Virus record (IMG/VR): IMGVR_UViG_3300036792_000543
Location: 1 to 45,552 of that record
Direction: 5' to 3' (one strand)
Length of the DNA stretch: 45,552 bases
Source: a virus
This document shows positions 21,524-30,170 of this stretch, one piece after another. Every line of letters begins with the position of its first letter. Position 1 is the stretch's first letter. A model generated the notes under the pieces. It was not told the origin of the DNA, made no database searches, and worked only from the letters and a program-made list of their open reading frames with translations. Position numbers and translations under genes: made by a program.

Positions 21524-22561
21524 ATGAATATTTTCGATACCAATGTGCTGATCCAGGTTGTTCCCAACCTGAAGACTTCGCAGAACTGGCTGCTCGATCG
21601 GTTCTTTCCGAACGTCGTGGAATCCAACACCGAAGAAGTGAGCATCGATGTCGATGTTGGCAAGCGCCGCATGTCGCCGTTCGTCTCGCCGCTGCTCGAA
21701 GGCAAGCTGGTGGAACAACGCCGCTACCAGACCAACACCTTCAAGCCCGCCTACATCAAGGACAAGCGCGCGCCCGATCTGCGCAAACCTGTCCGCCGCA
21801 TGATCGGCGAGCGCATTGGTGGCGACCTGACCGGTGCCGAACGCGAGATGGCCAACATCCAGTTTGAGATGGCGGATCAGATCGACATGCTGAACCGACG
21901 TCTGGAATGGATGGCCTCTTCGGCCCTCCAGACGGGCACCGTCACCATTTCCGGGGACGGCTTCCCCACGTCTATCGTGGACTTTGGTCGCGATTCCAGC
22001 CTGACTATCGCGCTGTCGGGCGGCACCACATGGTCGAAATCCAACATCACCGCTGGCACGGCGAGCCCGACCACCAACCTCACGACCTGGGCGCAACAGG
22101 TCTTGAAGGAGTCCGGCGCGGTGGTGACCGATGCGGTGTTCGACACCAATGCCTGGAACCTGTTCAAGGCCGATCCGGCGCTTGATGGCGCGATCCGCTT
22201 CCCACTGCTCAACAACATGGGCAACGCCATCCAGCCTGGCACCGAGATCAAGAAGGGCGCCATGTATATGGGCCGCTGGGGTCAGTTCGACCTCTGGGTC
22301 TACAACGACTGGTATGTAGACGATAACAACGTCGAGCAGCCGATGCTGCCGTCGAACACTGTTATCCTGACAGGACCAGAGCTGATGGGCACCCGCGCAT
22401 TCGGCATGATCTATGACCCGGCCTTCAACTACGGCCCGATGGCCTATGCGCCGAAGACCTGGCTCGAGCAGGACCCGGCCCAGCGCTTCATCATGATGCA
22501 GTCGGCGCCGATCGTGATCCCCAGCCGGGTTAATGCATCGCTCTGCGCCACGGTGGACTAA
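21524..22561 (+). CDS. major capsid protein E
   Basis: 345 residues. VVPNLKTSQNWLLDRFFPNV, EEVSIDVDVGKRRMSPFVSP, ADQIDMLNRRLEWMASSALQ and the late FGMIYDPAFNYGPMAYAPKT and WLEQDPAQRFIMMQSAPIVI are characteristic of the lambda gpE-type HK97-fold capsid family, and the length matches. It forms the icosahedral shell. Its TAA overlaps the next start (TAATG). Confidence 0.95.
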   Translation: MNIFDTNVLIQVVPNLKTSQNWLLDRFFPNVVESNTEEVSIDVDVGKRRMSPFVSPLLEGKLVEQRRYQTNTFKPAYIKDKRAPDLRKPVRRMIGERIGGDLTGAEREMANIQFEMADQIDMLNRRLEWMASSALQTGTVTISGDGFPTSIVDFGRDSSLTIALSGGTTWSKSNITAGTASPTTNLTTWAQQVLKESGAVVTDAVFDTNAWNLFKADPALDGAIRFPLLNNMGNAIQPGTEIKKGAMYMGRWGQFDLWVYNDWYVDDNNVEQPMLPSNTVILTGPELMGTRAFGMIYDPAFNYGPMAYAPKTWLEQDPAQRFIMMQSAPIVIPSRVNASLCATVD

Positions 22562-22794
22562 TGGCTGAGGAGAAACCGCAAATAGTGGAGGCGACCGTCG
22601 CGCGCGGCCGCACCGTCCAGATCGGCGAAGAAGCCAAGGGCCAGGGTGAGGTCATCCAGATGGAAAAGCGCGAGGTCAAGCGCCTCCGTAAGCTCGGGTT
22701 TCTGGTGGACCCGGATGCGAAGAACGAGCCGGTGCGCGGCACCGGTCCAAACTTCGGCACTGTCGGTGGTGTGAACGTCCACAAGGTTGCCTGA
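22561..22794 (+). CDS. small head protein
   Basis: 77 residues, charged (AEEKPQIVEATVARGRTVQI; VIQMEKREVKRLRKLGFLVD). Located between capsid E and the head-tail connector, the position of lambda FI, which helps DNA packaging, although no sequence similarity is obvious. One-base overlaps at both ends indicate strict co-translation. Confidence 0.7.
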   Translation: MAEEKPQIVEATVARGRTVQIGEEAKGQGEVIQMEKREVKRLRKLGFLVDPDAKNEPVRGTGPNFGTVGGVNVHKVA

Positions 22795-23123
22795 TGCCTT
22801 TCGATTGGGAAGGGCTTGCCGCCGCGCCCTGTATGGATGCGTTCGGCGAACCGGTGACCTATCTGCCATCCGGCGGCGGGTCACTTCCAATCGAGGGCAT
22901 TTTCGACAAGGCCTATTCCGAACTCGTCATTGATGAGGCCGGTTCCGGAATCACGACCGTGATCCCGGTTCTCGGTATCCTGCTCTCAGCGCTGCCTTCG
23001 TCGCCCCGCCAGGGCGACAAGCTGCAGGTGGCGAGCGTCAACACTACCTACATCGTCAAGGAAGTCCGCCCCGACGGACATGCCATGTACAAGCTGATGC
23101 TCAACAAGGTCAGTTCGCCGTGA
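22794..23123 (+). CDS. head-tail attachment protein (gpFII-like)
   Basis: 109 residues: FDWEGLAAAPCMDAFGEPVT, YLPSGGGSLPIEGIFDKAYS and SSPRQGDKLQVASVNTTYIV, KEVRPDGHAMYKLMLNKV. This beta-rich outline is that of the gpFII-type head-tail attachment proteins. It would sit at the junction where the lambda-type head meets the Mu-type tail. Start coupled by TGATG, stop by ATGA/GTGA-type overlap. Confidence 0.78.
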   Translation: MPFDWEGLAAAPCMDAFGEPVTYLPSGGGSLPIEGIFDKAYSELVIDEAGSGITTVIPVLGILLSALPSSPRQGDKLQVASVNTTYIVKEVRPDGHAMYKLMLNKVSSP

Positions 23124-23848
23124 CCGACGAGACCATCACGACATCTGACACTTTGATGTGCAAAGTGATGGATGCGCTGAAAGGCCCGACCGGGGGGCCG
23201 GCGCCTACGATTGCAGGCGCCAACGTCTTTGAACCGCGGGATTGGCCGACCGAATTGGGCATAATGCCCATTCTGCTCGTGCAGTCGCCACGCGAGGTCA
23301 AGGAAAGCTTGGGGCGCAATGGTGCGCCGCAATTCACTGTGACCACCTGCGTGCACCTCGTTGGCCGCGTGACGGCTCCCGCCACCAGCGGTGATGCCGG
23401 CGCAGCTGCGGTGCTTGGGGTGTTGGGAGTCTTTCAGCGTCAAATCGAAGTAGCGGTGGTGAATTACACACCTCTCATGGTGCTGCTTCAGCAAGTCGCG
23501 CGCGTCGAGGTCAACAAAAAGGTCACTTCAGACGCCGAGCAGCATGTCGGCGAAGTGACTGTGGACCTCTATCTGGAATTCTATCAGGGTCCCGAAGCGT
23601 TCTGCCCCACCACCACCAATCCATTGACCGAGATCGCCATATATTCCGACCTAGTGAACGTCTTCGATCCTTCCGGTACATACGCCAACCCGCCATTCCC
23701 GTCTTCCGTTGAGAGTGCGCCGCGCACATCCGGACCAGACGGCAGAACGGAAGGCGGGTTGTTGATCGAACTGGGACAACTCTTGGCCACAGAAAGTGGC
23801 GCAATTTTCGAGACCGAAACCGGCGAAGCCATCGAAACCGGGAACTGA
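23120..23848 (+). CDS. tail completion/terminator protein (Mu gp37-like position)
   Basis: 242 residues from GTG at 23120. The first 180 residues (IAGANVFEPRDWPTELGIMP, ILLVQSPREVKESLGRNGAP, VTTCVHLVGRVTAP) look like a tail terminator that links tube and neck. The C-terminal 60 residues (SVESAPRTSGPDGRTEGGLL, ESGAIFETETGEAIETGN) look flexible and acidic. It lies immediately before DUF2635 and sheath, as gp37 does in Mu. No close family match can be claimed by eye. Confidence 0.68.
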   Translation: MTDETITTSDTLMCKVMDALKGPTGGPAPTIAGANVFEPRDWPTELGIMPILLVQSPREVKESLGRNGAPQFTVTTCVHLVGRVTAPATSGDAGAAAVLGVLGVFQRQIEVAVVNYTPLMVLLQQVARVEVNKKVTSDAEQHVGEVTVDLYLEFYQGPEAFCPTTTNPLTEIAIYSDLVNVFDPSGTYANPPFPSSVESAPRTSGPDGRTEGGLLIELGQLLATESGAIFETETGEAIETGN

Positions 23849-23863
23849 AAAAGGAAATCGCGA

Positions 23864-24061
23864 ATGTTCGTGAAGCCAAACGCCGGTCTCAAGGTACGAG
23901 ACCCGGTGATGAGAGATTTTTTGCCGGCTGAAGGCCGCGAGGTAGATGACCATGATCTCTATTGGCACCGCCGGCTGCGCGACAAGGACGTGCTTCTCGC
24001 CGCGCCGGCCCAACCCTCGCCGGTCAAAACCGACGCAGCCGAAACCAACGAACCGGAATAG
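23864..24061 (+). CDS. DUF2635 tail protein (Mu gp38-like)
   Basis: 65 residues opening MFVKPNAGLKVRDPVMRDFL and PAEGREVDDHDLYWHRRLRD, the recognisable DUF2635 pattern. In Mu-like phages this small protein is always just upstream of the sheath gene. Role unknown. The Thr/Glu-rich tail (KTDAAETNEPE) is probably disordered. Confidence 0.88.
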   Translation: MFVKPNAGLKVRDPVMRDFLPAEGREVDDHDLYWHRRLRDKDVLLAAPAQPSPVKTDAAETNEPE

Positions 24062-24073
24062 CAGGAGACCGCA

Positions 24074-25555
24074 ATGACGATTCCCTTCAAGAACATTCCG
24101 CAGAACCTGCGTGTCCCGCTGTTCTATGCGGAGGTCGACAATTCCCAGGCGAACACCTCCCAGCAGAACCAGCGCACCTTGATCATCGGCCAGATGCTGA
24201 CAGCAGGCTCTGGCACACCCAACGTGCCGGCTCTTTCGCAGGGCGTTGCAGACGCAAAGACCAAATATGGCCAGGGATCGATGCTGGCGGAAATGGTCTA
24301 CACCTACCGCCAAAACGACAATTTCGGCGAGGTGTGGTGCCTGCCGCTGTCTGATGACGGTTCTGCCGTGAAGGCTGCTGGCTCTTTTGCCTTCACTGCG
24401 GCGCCGACGGCCGCGGGCGTGTTGAGCGTATATATCGGGGGGTACCTGATTAGCCTCCCCGTTACGACCTCTCAGACCACCACCCAGCTCGCCACTGCCC
24501 TCGCGGCAGCCATCAACGCCCTTGCGGACGGTCCTGTGACCGCGACCTCCTCAACCGGCACCGTTACAATCACCGCCAAGAACGGCGGACTGGCGGGCAA
24601 CGACATCGATATCCGCCTGAACTATCGCGGCCAGGCCAATGGCGAGCAGACCCCTGCCGGCTTGACCTACACCATTACCGCGATGACCGGTGGCGCGACC
24701 AACCCCAGCCTGACCACGGCGCTGGCGAACCTGGCCGACATGCCCTTCGACTTCATTGTGCTGCCCTATACCGACAGCGCCTCGTTGGCAGCGATCAGGG
24801 CCTTCCTGAGCGACACCACGGGCCGGTGGAGCTGGGACCGCCAGGTCTATGGCCACGCCTTCTCTGCATACCGCGGCACGGTCTCGGCGCGCGCCACGTT
24901 CGGCGTCACCAATAATGACCAGCACACCTCGATCATGGGCTTCTATGATAGCCCGTCGCTGGTGTGGAAGTGGGCCGCCGCTGTGGCCGGCGCCGCCGCC
25001 GCCAGCCTGCGCGCCGATCCTGGCACGCCGCTCCAGACCCTGGCCCTGGCTGATGTACTGGCGCCCCCGCTGCAGAGCCGCGATCAGCTCACCGACCGCA
25101 ACACCCTTCTGTGGGATGGTATCGCAACCTACACGGTCGCGCAGGACGGCACCTGCGCAATCGAAAACCTGATCACCACCTATCAGCAGAACAGCTTCGG
25201 CCAGCCGGATAACTCCTATCTGGAAGTCGAGACCATGTTCCTGCTGATGTATGTGCTGCGCGACATGGCTGGCGTGGTCACTTCGCGCTTCGCCCGGGTG
25301 AAGTTGGCCGCAGATGGGACCCGCTTTGCGCCTGGCTCCAACATCGTCACGCCCAGCACCATCAAGTCAGCACTGATCGCTGAATTCCAGGCATTGGAAT
25401 TCAATGGGTATACGCAAAATTCCCAGGCCTTCGCGGCGGGACTGATCGTGGAGATCAATGCCACCAATCCCAATCGCGTGGACGTTTTGTGGCCGGGCAC
25501 ATTGATTGAACAGCTTCGCATCTTCGCAGTGCTAGCTCAGTTTCGCATTTCGTGA
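24074..25555 (+). CDS. contractile tail sheath protein (Mu gpL family)
   Basis: 493 residues. The start TIPFKNIPQNLRVPLFYAEV, DNSQANTSQQNQRTLIIGQM is the Mu gpL signature. Middle blocks YGHAFSAYRGTVSARATFGV and NNDQHTSIMGFYDSPSLVWK and the C-terminal LMYVLRDMAGVVTSRFARVK follow the family. Sheath subunits contract to drive the tube through the envelope, so the phage is a myovirus. Length fits. A GTGA overlap joins it to an HNH gene. Confidence 0.95.
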   Translation: MTIPFKNIPQNLRVPLFYAEVDNSQANTSQQNQRTLIIGQMLTAGSGTPNVPALSQGVADAKTKYGQGSMLAEMVYTYRQNDNFGEVWCLPLSDDGSAVKAAGSFAFTAAPTAAGVLSVYIGGYLISLPVTTSQTTTQLATALAAAINALADGPVTATSSTGTVTITAKNGGLAGNDIDIRLNYRGQANGEQTPAGLTYTITAMTGGATNPSLTTALANLADMPFDFIVLPYTDSASLAAIRAFLSDTTGRWSWDRQVYGHAFSAYRGTVSARATFGVTNNDQHTSIMGFYDSPSLVWKWAAAVAGAAAASLRADPGTPLQTLALADVLAPPLQSRDQLTDRNTLLWDGIATYTVAQDGTCAIENLITTYQQNSFGQPDNSYLEVETMFLLMYVLRDMAGVVTSRFARVKLAADGTRFAPGSNIVTPSTIKSALIAEFQALEFNGYTQNSQAFAAGLIVEINATNPNRVDVLWPGTLIEQLRIFAVLAQFRIS

Positions 25556-26106
25556 AGCAATGTTCAAAGTGTCGGGCTGAGAAGCCCGGCACTTCGTTCC
25601 CGCCGAATAAGCGGATGAGGGATAAGCTCGATAGTTGGTGCAAGGCATGCCGCGCATTGGCGCGGATGGCACGATATGAAAAGAATCGTGCTGCTGAAAA
25701 CGCGCGCGCCTGGGTTCTTCGGAAGGCGCGTATGCATGAAGATGCAGACGTGCGCGCTGCAATTGCCGAAAGTAAGGCGAGGACTGCGTGCCGCCCGGAG
25801 GCGCGTCGAAGTGCAAGATTGGCTGGCTCGCGCTATGCCAAAGCAAATCGTTCAAAGGTCACCGCTCACACTGCGCGTTATCGCGCACGAAAATTCAATG
25901 CGACTCCTGCATGGGTGGACCTGCAGGAGATTGGCAGTGTCTATGCCGAGGCATCTCGATTAACGCGCGAGACCGGTACGGCCCACCATGTCGACCACAT
26001 CGTCCCGCTTCGCGGGCGCAATGTCTGTGGACTTCATGTGCCATGGAACCTGCAAGTCATTCCTGCGGTCGAAAACCGCCGCAAGGGCAATAGGCATAAC
26101 TCTTAG
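25552..26106 (+). CDS. HNH endonuclease inserted in the tail operon
   Basis: 184 residues with GTG start overlapping the sheath stop (GTGA). Two CxxC pairs near the N-terminus (CSKC 4-7, CKAC 30-33) form a zinc ribbon. A very basic middle follows, and then the HNH core HHVDHIVPLRG (residues 145-155) with LHVPWNLQVIPAVENRRKGN. This is the architecture of free-standing phage HNH enzymes. It separates sheath and tube genes, which are normally adjacent, and its codon use is less GC-rich than its neighbours, so it looks like a mobile endonuclease insertion. Confidence 0.9.
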   Translation: MKQCSKCRAEKPGTSFPPNKRMRDKLDSWCKACRALARMARYEKNRAAENARAWVLRKARMHEDADVRAAIAESKARTACRPEARRSARLAGSRYAKANRSKVTAHTARYRARKFNATPAWVDLQEIGSVYAEASRLTRETGTAHHVDHIVPLRGRNVCGLHVPWNLQVIPAVENRRKGNRHNS

Positions 26107-26115
26107 GAGAACTAC

Positions 26116-26481
26116 ATGACTAATCGGTTGGCCGGTACGGCCTATGTCACCCGCAACGGCCAAACGCTGATGCTGGTTGGCAGTTGCACCTGGAGTCCCT
26201 CGCTGGTGAAGCGCGAGACAGTGGCCGGCATGGACGGCGTCCATGGCTACAAGGAAGAGCCCATTAGCGGCTTCATTGAAATGGACGTGCGCGACAGCGG
26301 CGACCTTTCGGTGACCGACATCAACGGTGGTACCGACGACACCATCGAGCTGCGCCTGGCCAACGGCAAGACGGTCATCGGCCGCGATATGTGGACCACT
26401 GAGCCGCAGGAGGTCGATGCCACAGAGGGCAAGTTCAAGGTCCGTTGGGAGGGCATGCAGGGCTGCGTGACGGAGAACTGA
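26116..26481 (+). CDS. tail tube protein (Mu gpM family)
   Basis: 121 residues: NRLAGTAYVTRNGQTLMLVG, SCTWSPSLVKRETVAGMDGV, HGYKEEPISGFIEMDVRDSG and KFKVRWEGMQGCVTEN are typical of gpM-type tube proteins. It polymerises into the inner tube. AGGAG 8 bases before ATG; the first base of the next gene is one base after its stop. Confidence 0.93.
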   Translation: MTNRLAGTAYVTRNGQTLMLVGSCTWSPSLVKRETVAGMDGVHGYKEEPISGFIEMDVRDSGDLSVTDINGGTDDTIELRLANGKTVIGRDMWTTEPQEVDATEGKFKVRWEGMQGCVTEN

Positions 26482-26482
26482 T

Positions 26483-26770
26483 ATGTCAGACACAGAGCAA
26501 AAGCCTCGTAGCAAGGTCATCCAACTGACCCGTTCCGTGAAGTTCGCGGATAAGACTTATGACCATCTGGAATTGACGGCCCCGACCGTCTCACAGATGG
26601 AAGCTGCCAACCGGGAGGCGAACCCCGTTTCCTCCAATGTCATCCTGGTGGCCAACAATGCCAAAATTCCGCCCGGCGCCGTGCGCGAGCTGGATTGGGA
26701 CGACATGGAGGCGGCGGTCGAATTCCTCCAGGGTTTTACCAAGAGCGGCCATCAAACTGGCGCGAGCTGA
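26483..26770 (+). CDS. tail assembly protein, zero-frame product (Mu gp41/lambda G-like)
   Basis: 95 residues: KVIQLTRSVKFADKTYDHLE, LTAPTVSQMEAANREANPVS and LDWDDMEAAVEFLQGF. It belongs to the phage tail assembly (gpE/gp41-type) family that chaperones the tape measure. Its 3' end contains the slippery heptamer GGGTTTT at 26731-26737, so it should also be made as a -1 fusion ending at 26892. Position directly after the tube and before the tape measure is the conserved place for such pairs. Confidence 0.88.
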   Translation: MSDTEQKPRSKVIQLTRSVKFADKTYDHLELTAPTVSQMEAANREANPVSSNVILVANNAKIPPGAVRELDWDDMEAAVEFLQGFTKSGHQTGAS

Positions 26771-26892
26771 TCGCTGACCTGACTTTCTTCTTCCACTGGG
26801 GTCCGCAGGCCTGTGCCGATCTGACCATGGAAGAGATTCTATGGTGGACCGAGCAGAACAACCGCATCGCCAAGCAGCTGCGCAGGAAATAG
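26483..26892 (+). CDS. tail assembly -1 frameshift fusion (GT/gp41-gp42 type)
   Basis: Ribosomes shifting -1 on GGGTTTT would leave the first frame after Phe85 and continue in the -1 frame from 26737 (YQERPSNWRELIADLTFFFH, then WGPQACADLTMEEILWWTEQ, NNRIAKQLRRK), giving about 136 residues. The downstream frame has no good start of its own (only a TTG at 26695) and encodes the Trp-rich GpE-like tail end seen in Mu-like phages. Such G/GT pairs are widespread in tailed phages. The tape measure gene starts at the next base. Confidence 0.82.
26731..26737 (+). promoter_or_regulatory. programmed -1 frameshift slippery site GGGTTTT
   Basis: Zero-frame codons are CAG GGT TTT ACC; the heptamer G-GGT-TTT fits X-XXY-YYZ with perfect re-pairing after a one-base backward slip (GGG TTT). 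It lies 33 bases before the zero-frame stop, in the overlap with the -1 frame. Confidence 0.85.
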
Positions 26893-28839
26893 ATGCCGGC
26901 CAATAAGTTCAACATCACCATCGCGGCCACCGACAAGGCCACGGTTGTTGCCAACAAGGTCGCATCGTCGCTCAAGCGCATGATCTTCCCCGCCCAAGTG
27001 GCGGGTAAGACCGTCGGCATGATCGGCAAGGATGCCGATTTTCGCCGCGTCTCGACGGGCATGCGCAACATCGCCCGCGAAGCTGTTGGTGTGGTGGATA
27101 ATGTCTCTCTGGCCAACACAGCGCTCAAGGGCGCGGTAGGTCTGGCCGGCGCTGGGGCTTTCATCACATCGGCCAAGGATTGGGCTGCCGGCACGGCAGG
27201 CGCCGCGCGCTTTGCACAGACCATCGGCATGAGCAGCCAGAAACTTCAGACCTTGGTTGGTGTCGGTCAGGGCTTTGGCATTGAAGCCCAGGCCATGACT
27301 GGCGCCGTCAAGACCTTGGGCAATACCTTTGAAGATGCGCTTTATGGGCGCAATCAAGACGCCATGGTGATGATGAACCGGCTGGGTATCAGTCTGCATC
27401 GCACCAAGGAAGGTGCAGTCGATGCCAACCGGGCTCTTGACGATGTTTCTGATGCGATCGCGCGAAACAAGGGTAATCCCCAGGTTCAACAGCGTATCGC
27501 CAGCCTCTTTGGCGTCAGTGAATTGCTGCCAATGCTGCGCAATGGCCATACAGCGTTTCGTCAGTATGAGGCGGCGGTCGCCAGGACTGGTGCGGTCCGC
27601 TCGCCCGCGATGGAAGAAAATGCGGCGAAGCTGCAGCTGGCATTTGTCATGGCGGGCAAAACGCTGGACGGCATTGGCAACCGGATTGAAAACTGGATCG
27701 CGCCAAGCCTGACCAAGGTGCTAGACGGCTTCACCAGCCTGGCCGAGAAGCATCCCGCCGCTGCTACCGAGACAGTCGGCGCCGGCAGTGTGGTGGGAAC
27801 CGCATTGGGCGGCTTCTTCGGCTACAAAATGGTGAGCAGCGTCGCGCGCGGTGTGAAATCCCTGCTGGGGATGAACACGGCGACCAAGGCGACGGAAGTT
27901 GCCATGGAGCGCGTTGCCAATCGCGCCGGGCCCATGCTGTTGACGCGAATTGCAACTCTAGCCGAAGCGGTCGGTCTGGATGGCCTAGCCGGCGCCGTCA
28001 TGTCGCTCGGCATCGCGCTGGAAGGCTTGCCATTGCTGGCGATCGGGGGCGCTGCGGCGGCGGCCGGTGGTTTCGCCTATATGACCTATCGGGATTGGAA
28101 CAAGCTCCCGAAATCGTCAGAAGGCGCCGGTAGCCCAACCAAGGCGACAGGCTCGCAGAAAGGCGCAATTCAGCGGGACGTGTCCTATTTCACCAAGCAG
28201 GGCTGGTCGCCTGCGCAGGCAGCCGGCATCGTCGCCAATCTTTTTCGCGAAAGCGGATTGAACAGCAAAGCATCCGGCGATCATGGGCTGGCCTATGGAC
28301 TGGCGCAGTGGCATCCCGAGCGCGCCGCAAATTTCGCGGCTTGGGCCGGGCACGGCCTCAAGGATTCGACGGAACAGGAACAGCTTGCCTTCGTCCAGTA
28401 TGAGCTGACACAGGGCACGGAACGCTCTGCGGGCGCGGCGCTGCGGCGTGCCAAGACTCCCGAAGAGGCTGGGGCAACCATTTCCCATCGCTATGAGCGT
28501 CCACTTGACGATGGCGGGAGCGCCGCTTCCCGTGCTGCAGATGCCAGGGCCATCTTTGACAGGCTTCCCTCAATCGCTTCCCAGCCCGTCCATCTTGAAC
28601 AGTTGGCGCCGCCTGCACCGACATCGCCTGCACAGATCGAACAGTTGGGGGCGCCCACCGCGCCGACATCCGCTGTACAGATTGAGCAACTTGCTGCACC
28701 GCCCGCGCCTGCATCCACCAGCAAGATCGAAGTCGAATTCAAGAATGCGCCGCCGGGTATCCGTGTCACCACCGTAAAGCCCGGCACGAATCCGCCCGCT
28801 GTCAAGGTGGCGCACGCCATGCCGGGGACACAGCAGTGA
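26893..28839 (+). CDS. tape measure protein with tail lysozyme domain
   Basis: 648 residues. N-terminal Mu-like tape measure part (NKFNITIAATDKATVVANKV; FAQTIGMSSQKLQTLVGVGQ; RIASLFGVSELLPML), then hydrophobic segments at about 300-325 and 365-400. A phage tail lysozyme-type domain lies at about 420-560 (RDVSYFTKQGWSPAQAAGIV, ANLFRESGLNSKASGDHGLA) with probable catalytic Glu453. Residues 566-613 carry three repeats of the type (V/A)QIEQL.AP.AP.S. It sets tail length and likely opens peptidoglycan during DNA entry. It begins right after the frameshift gene. Confidence 0.92.
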   Translation: MPANKFNITIAATDKATVVANKVASSLKRMIFPAQVAGKTVGMIGKDADFRRVSTGMRNIAREAVGVVDNVSLANTALKGAVGLAGAGAFITSAKDWAAGTAGAARFAQTIGMSSQKLQTLVGVGQGFGIEAQAMTGAVKTLGNTFEDALYGRNQDAMVMMNRLGISLHRTKEGAVDANRALDDVSDAIARNKGNPQVQQRIASLFGVSELLPMLRNGHTAFRQYEAAVARTGAVRSPAMEENAAKLQLAFVMAGKTLDGIGNRIENWIAPSLTKVLDGFTSLAEKHPAAATETVGAGSVVGTALGGFFGYKMVSSVARGVKSLLGMNTATKATEVAMERVANRAGPMLLTRIATLAEAVGLDGLAGAVMSLGIALEGLPLLAIGGAAAAAGGFAYMTYRDWNKLPKSSEGAGSPTKATGSQKGAIQRDVSYFTKQGWSPAQAAGIVANLFRESGLNSKASGDHGLAYGLAQWHPERAANFAAWAGHGLKDSTEQEQLAFVQYELTQGTERSAGAALRRAKTPEEAGATISHRYERPLDDGGSAASRAADARAIFDRLPSIASQPVHLEQLAPPAPTSPAQIEQLGAPTAPTSAVQIEQLAAPPAPASTSKIEVEFKNAPPGIRVTTVKPGTNPPAVKVAHAMPGTQQ

Positions 28840-30170
28840 GCTTTACCGACGAGTTGCAGCAGGCGTCGTTCCGCGGCGTCCCGTTCGGCGTTCGGTCGGC
28901 CAATGGCAGGTTTGGGCGCCGCATCGCGCTGCATGAATATCCCATGCGCGACAAGCCCTGGGCCGAAGACCTGGGTCGCGCCGCCCGCCAGATCAGCCTT
29001 GAAGGTTTCCTGATCTCGGACAGCGGCATATATGGCGGCGGCGACGTCCTGGATCAGCGCGAGCAGATGATCGCGGCCTGCGAGCAGGAGGGCTCTGGCA
29101 CGCTGGTACATCCCACGCTCGGGGAGCTGACCGTCTCCCTGCGTGGCGGCCTGGTGGTGACCGAACGCTGGGACAATGGCCGGTACTTCGAGATCCAGTT
29201 CGAATTTGTCGAGAGCGGCGATAGGGTATTTCCCAGCGACAGCACCGACAATTCCGACGCGACAGACAGTGCAGCGGATGACTTGGATGCAGCTGCCGGT
29301 GATGATTTTACCGGGGATGTGTCGGACGTGATCGGGGATGGCCCCGCCATCACCGACATGCTCACCTCGACCGTCAATGGCTGGCTCGATGTGGCCGGGC
29401 CGCTGGCGGCCGACGCCACAAGCCTGCTTTCGATGGTGGGTACGCTGTCGGGCGAATATGGCCGGTATTTCGGTGGCCGCACGCGCGGTTTCGGATCGGC
29501 GGCCCAGCCCGTCAACGACGAGACTGTCGCCTCGCTTATCGTCCAGGGTGCGTCTTCCCGCGCCGCAATTGCCCAGGCTTCTGCCAGCCTACAAACCGCC
29601 GCTGCCGGCGGCCAGCCAGCGGCGATTGCCACCGCCGGCCAGGCCTTCGCCGCCGCAATGCTGGCCGCGATGGTGGACCCGGCCGATGGCGTGCGCCTCT
29701 TGGGTCAGCTGGGCAACTTTTACCCCGCCCAATACACATCCAGCGCGCCCATGGGGCAGGCGCTGGCGCAGGTTCAGACCGCGACGGGTGCTTTGCTGCG
29801 GCGGGCCGCCATAGGCGCCCTGGCGCGCGCTGTGGCGCAGTACCAGCCTGCATCCCAGGACGATGCCAGTGCCGTCATGACAAGCGTCAGCGGCCAGATC
29901 GCTGACGAGATCACCGCGGCGGGCGATTCCGGCGATGATGCCAGCTTTGTGGCGTTGCGCAGCCTGCGTGCCGCGGTGGTCACTGAGCTGTCCGCCAAAG
30001 GTGCGCTTCTGCCCGCCATGCGCCAGTTTAGCTTCGGGGCGGCGCTCCCGTCCCTGGTCTTGGCCAACCGCCTCTATCGCGATCCGATGCGGGCCGACGA
30101 ATTGACCACTGAGGCCAATCCTATCCACCCAGCTTTCTTCCCGAATTCGTTTCGCGCACTGGCAAGCTGA
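28836..30170 (+). CDS. Mu gpN/gp43-like tail protein ('DNA circularization' family)
   Basis: 444 residues. The start FTDELQQASFRGVPFGVRSA, GRFGRRIALHEYPMRDKPWA and EDLGRAARQISLEGFLI is diagnostic of the Mu gpN family, whose N-terminal domain is named DNA circularisation although it is a tail/baseplate protein. The rest is Ala-rich and helical. GTG start with GTGA overlap with the tape measure; one-base overlap with the next gene. Confidence 0.92.
   Translation: MSFTDELQQASFRGVPFGVRSANGRFGRRIALHEYPMRDKPWAEDLGRAARQISLEGFLISDSGIYGGGDVLDQREQMIAACEQEGSGTLVHPTLGELTVSLRGGLVVTERWDNGRYFEIQFEFVESGDRVFPSDSTDNSDATDSAADDLDAAAGDDFTGDVSDVIGDGPAITDMLTSTVNGWLDVAGPLAADATSLLSMVGTLSGEYGRYFGGRTRGFGSAAQPVNDETVASLIVQGASSRAAIAQASASLQTAAAGGQPAAIATAGQAFAAAMLAAMVDPADGVRLLGQLGNFYPAQYTSSAPMGQALAQVQTATGALLRRAAIGALARAVAQYQPASQDDASAVMTSVSGQIADEITAAGDSGDDASFVALRSLRAAVVTELSAKGALLPAMRQFSFGAALPSLVLANRLYRDPMRADELTTEANPIHPAFFPNSFRALAS

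Noticed and set aside
26695-26892. Separate gene starting at TTG 26695
   Set aside because: No Shine-Dalgarno and a start deep inside the previous gene; the in-phase GGGTTTT heptamer explains this frame as a -1 frameshift extension.
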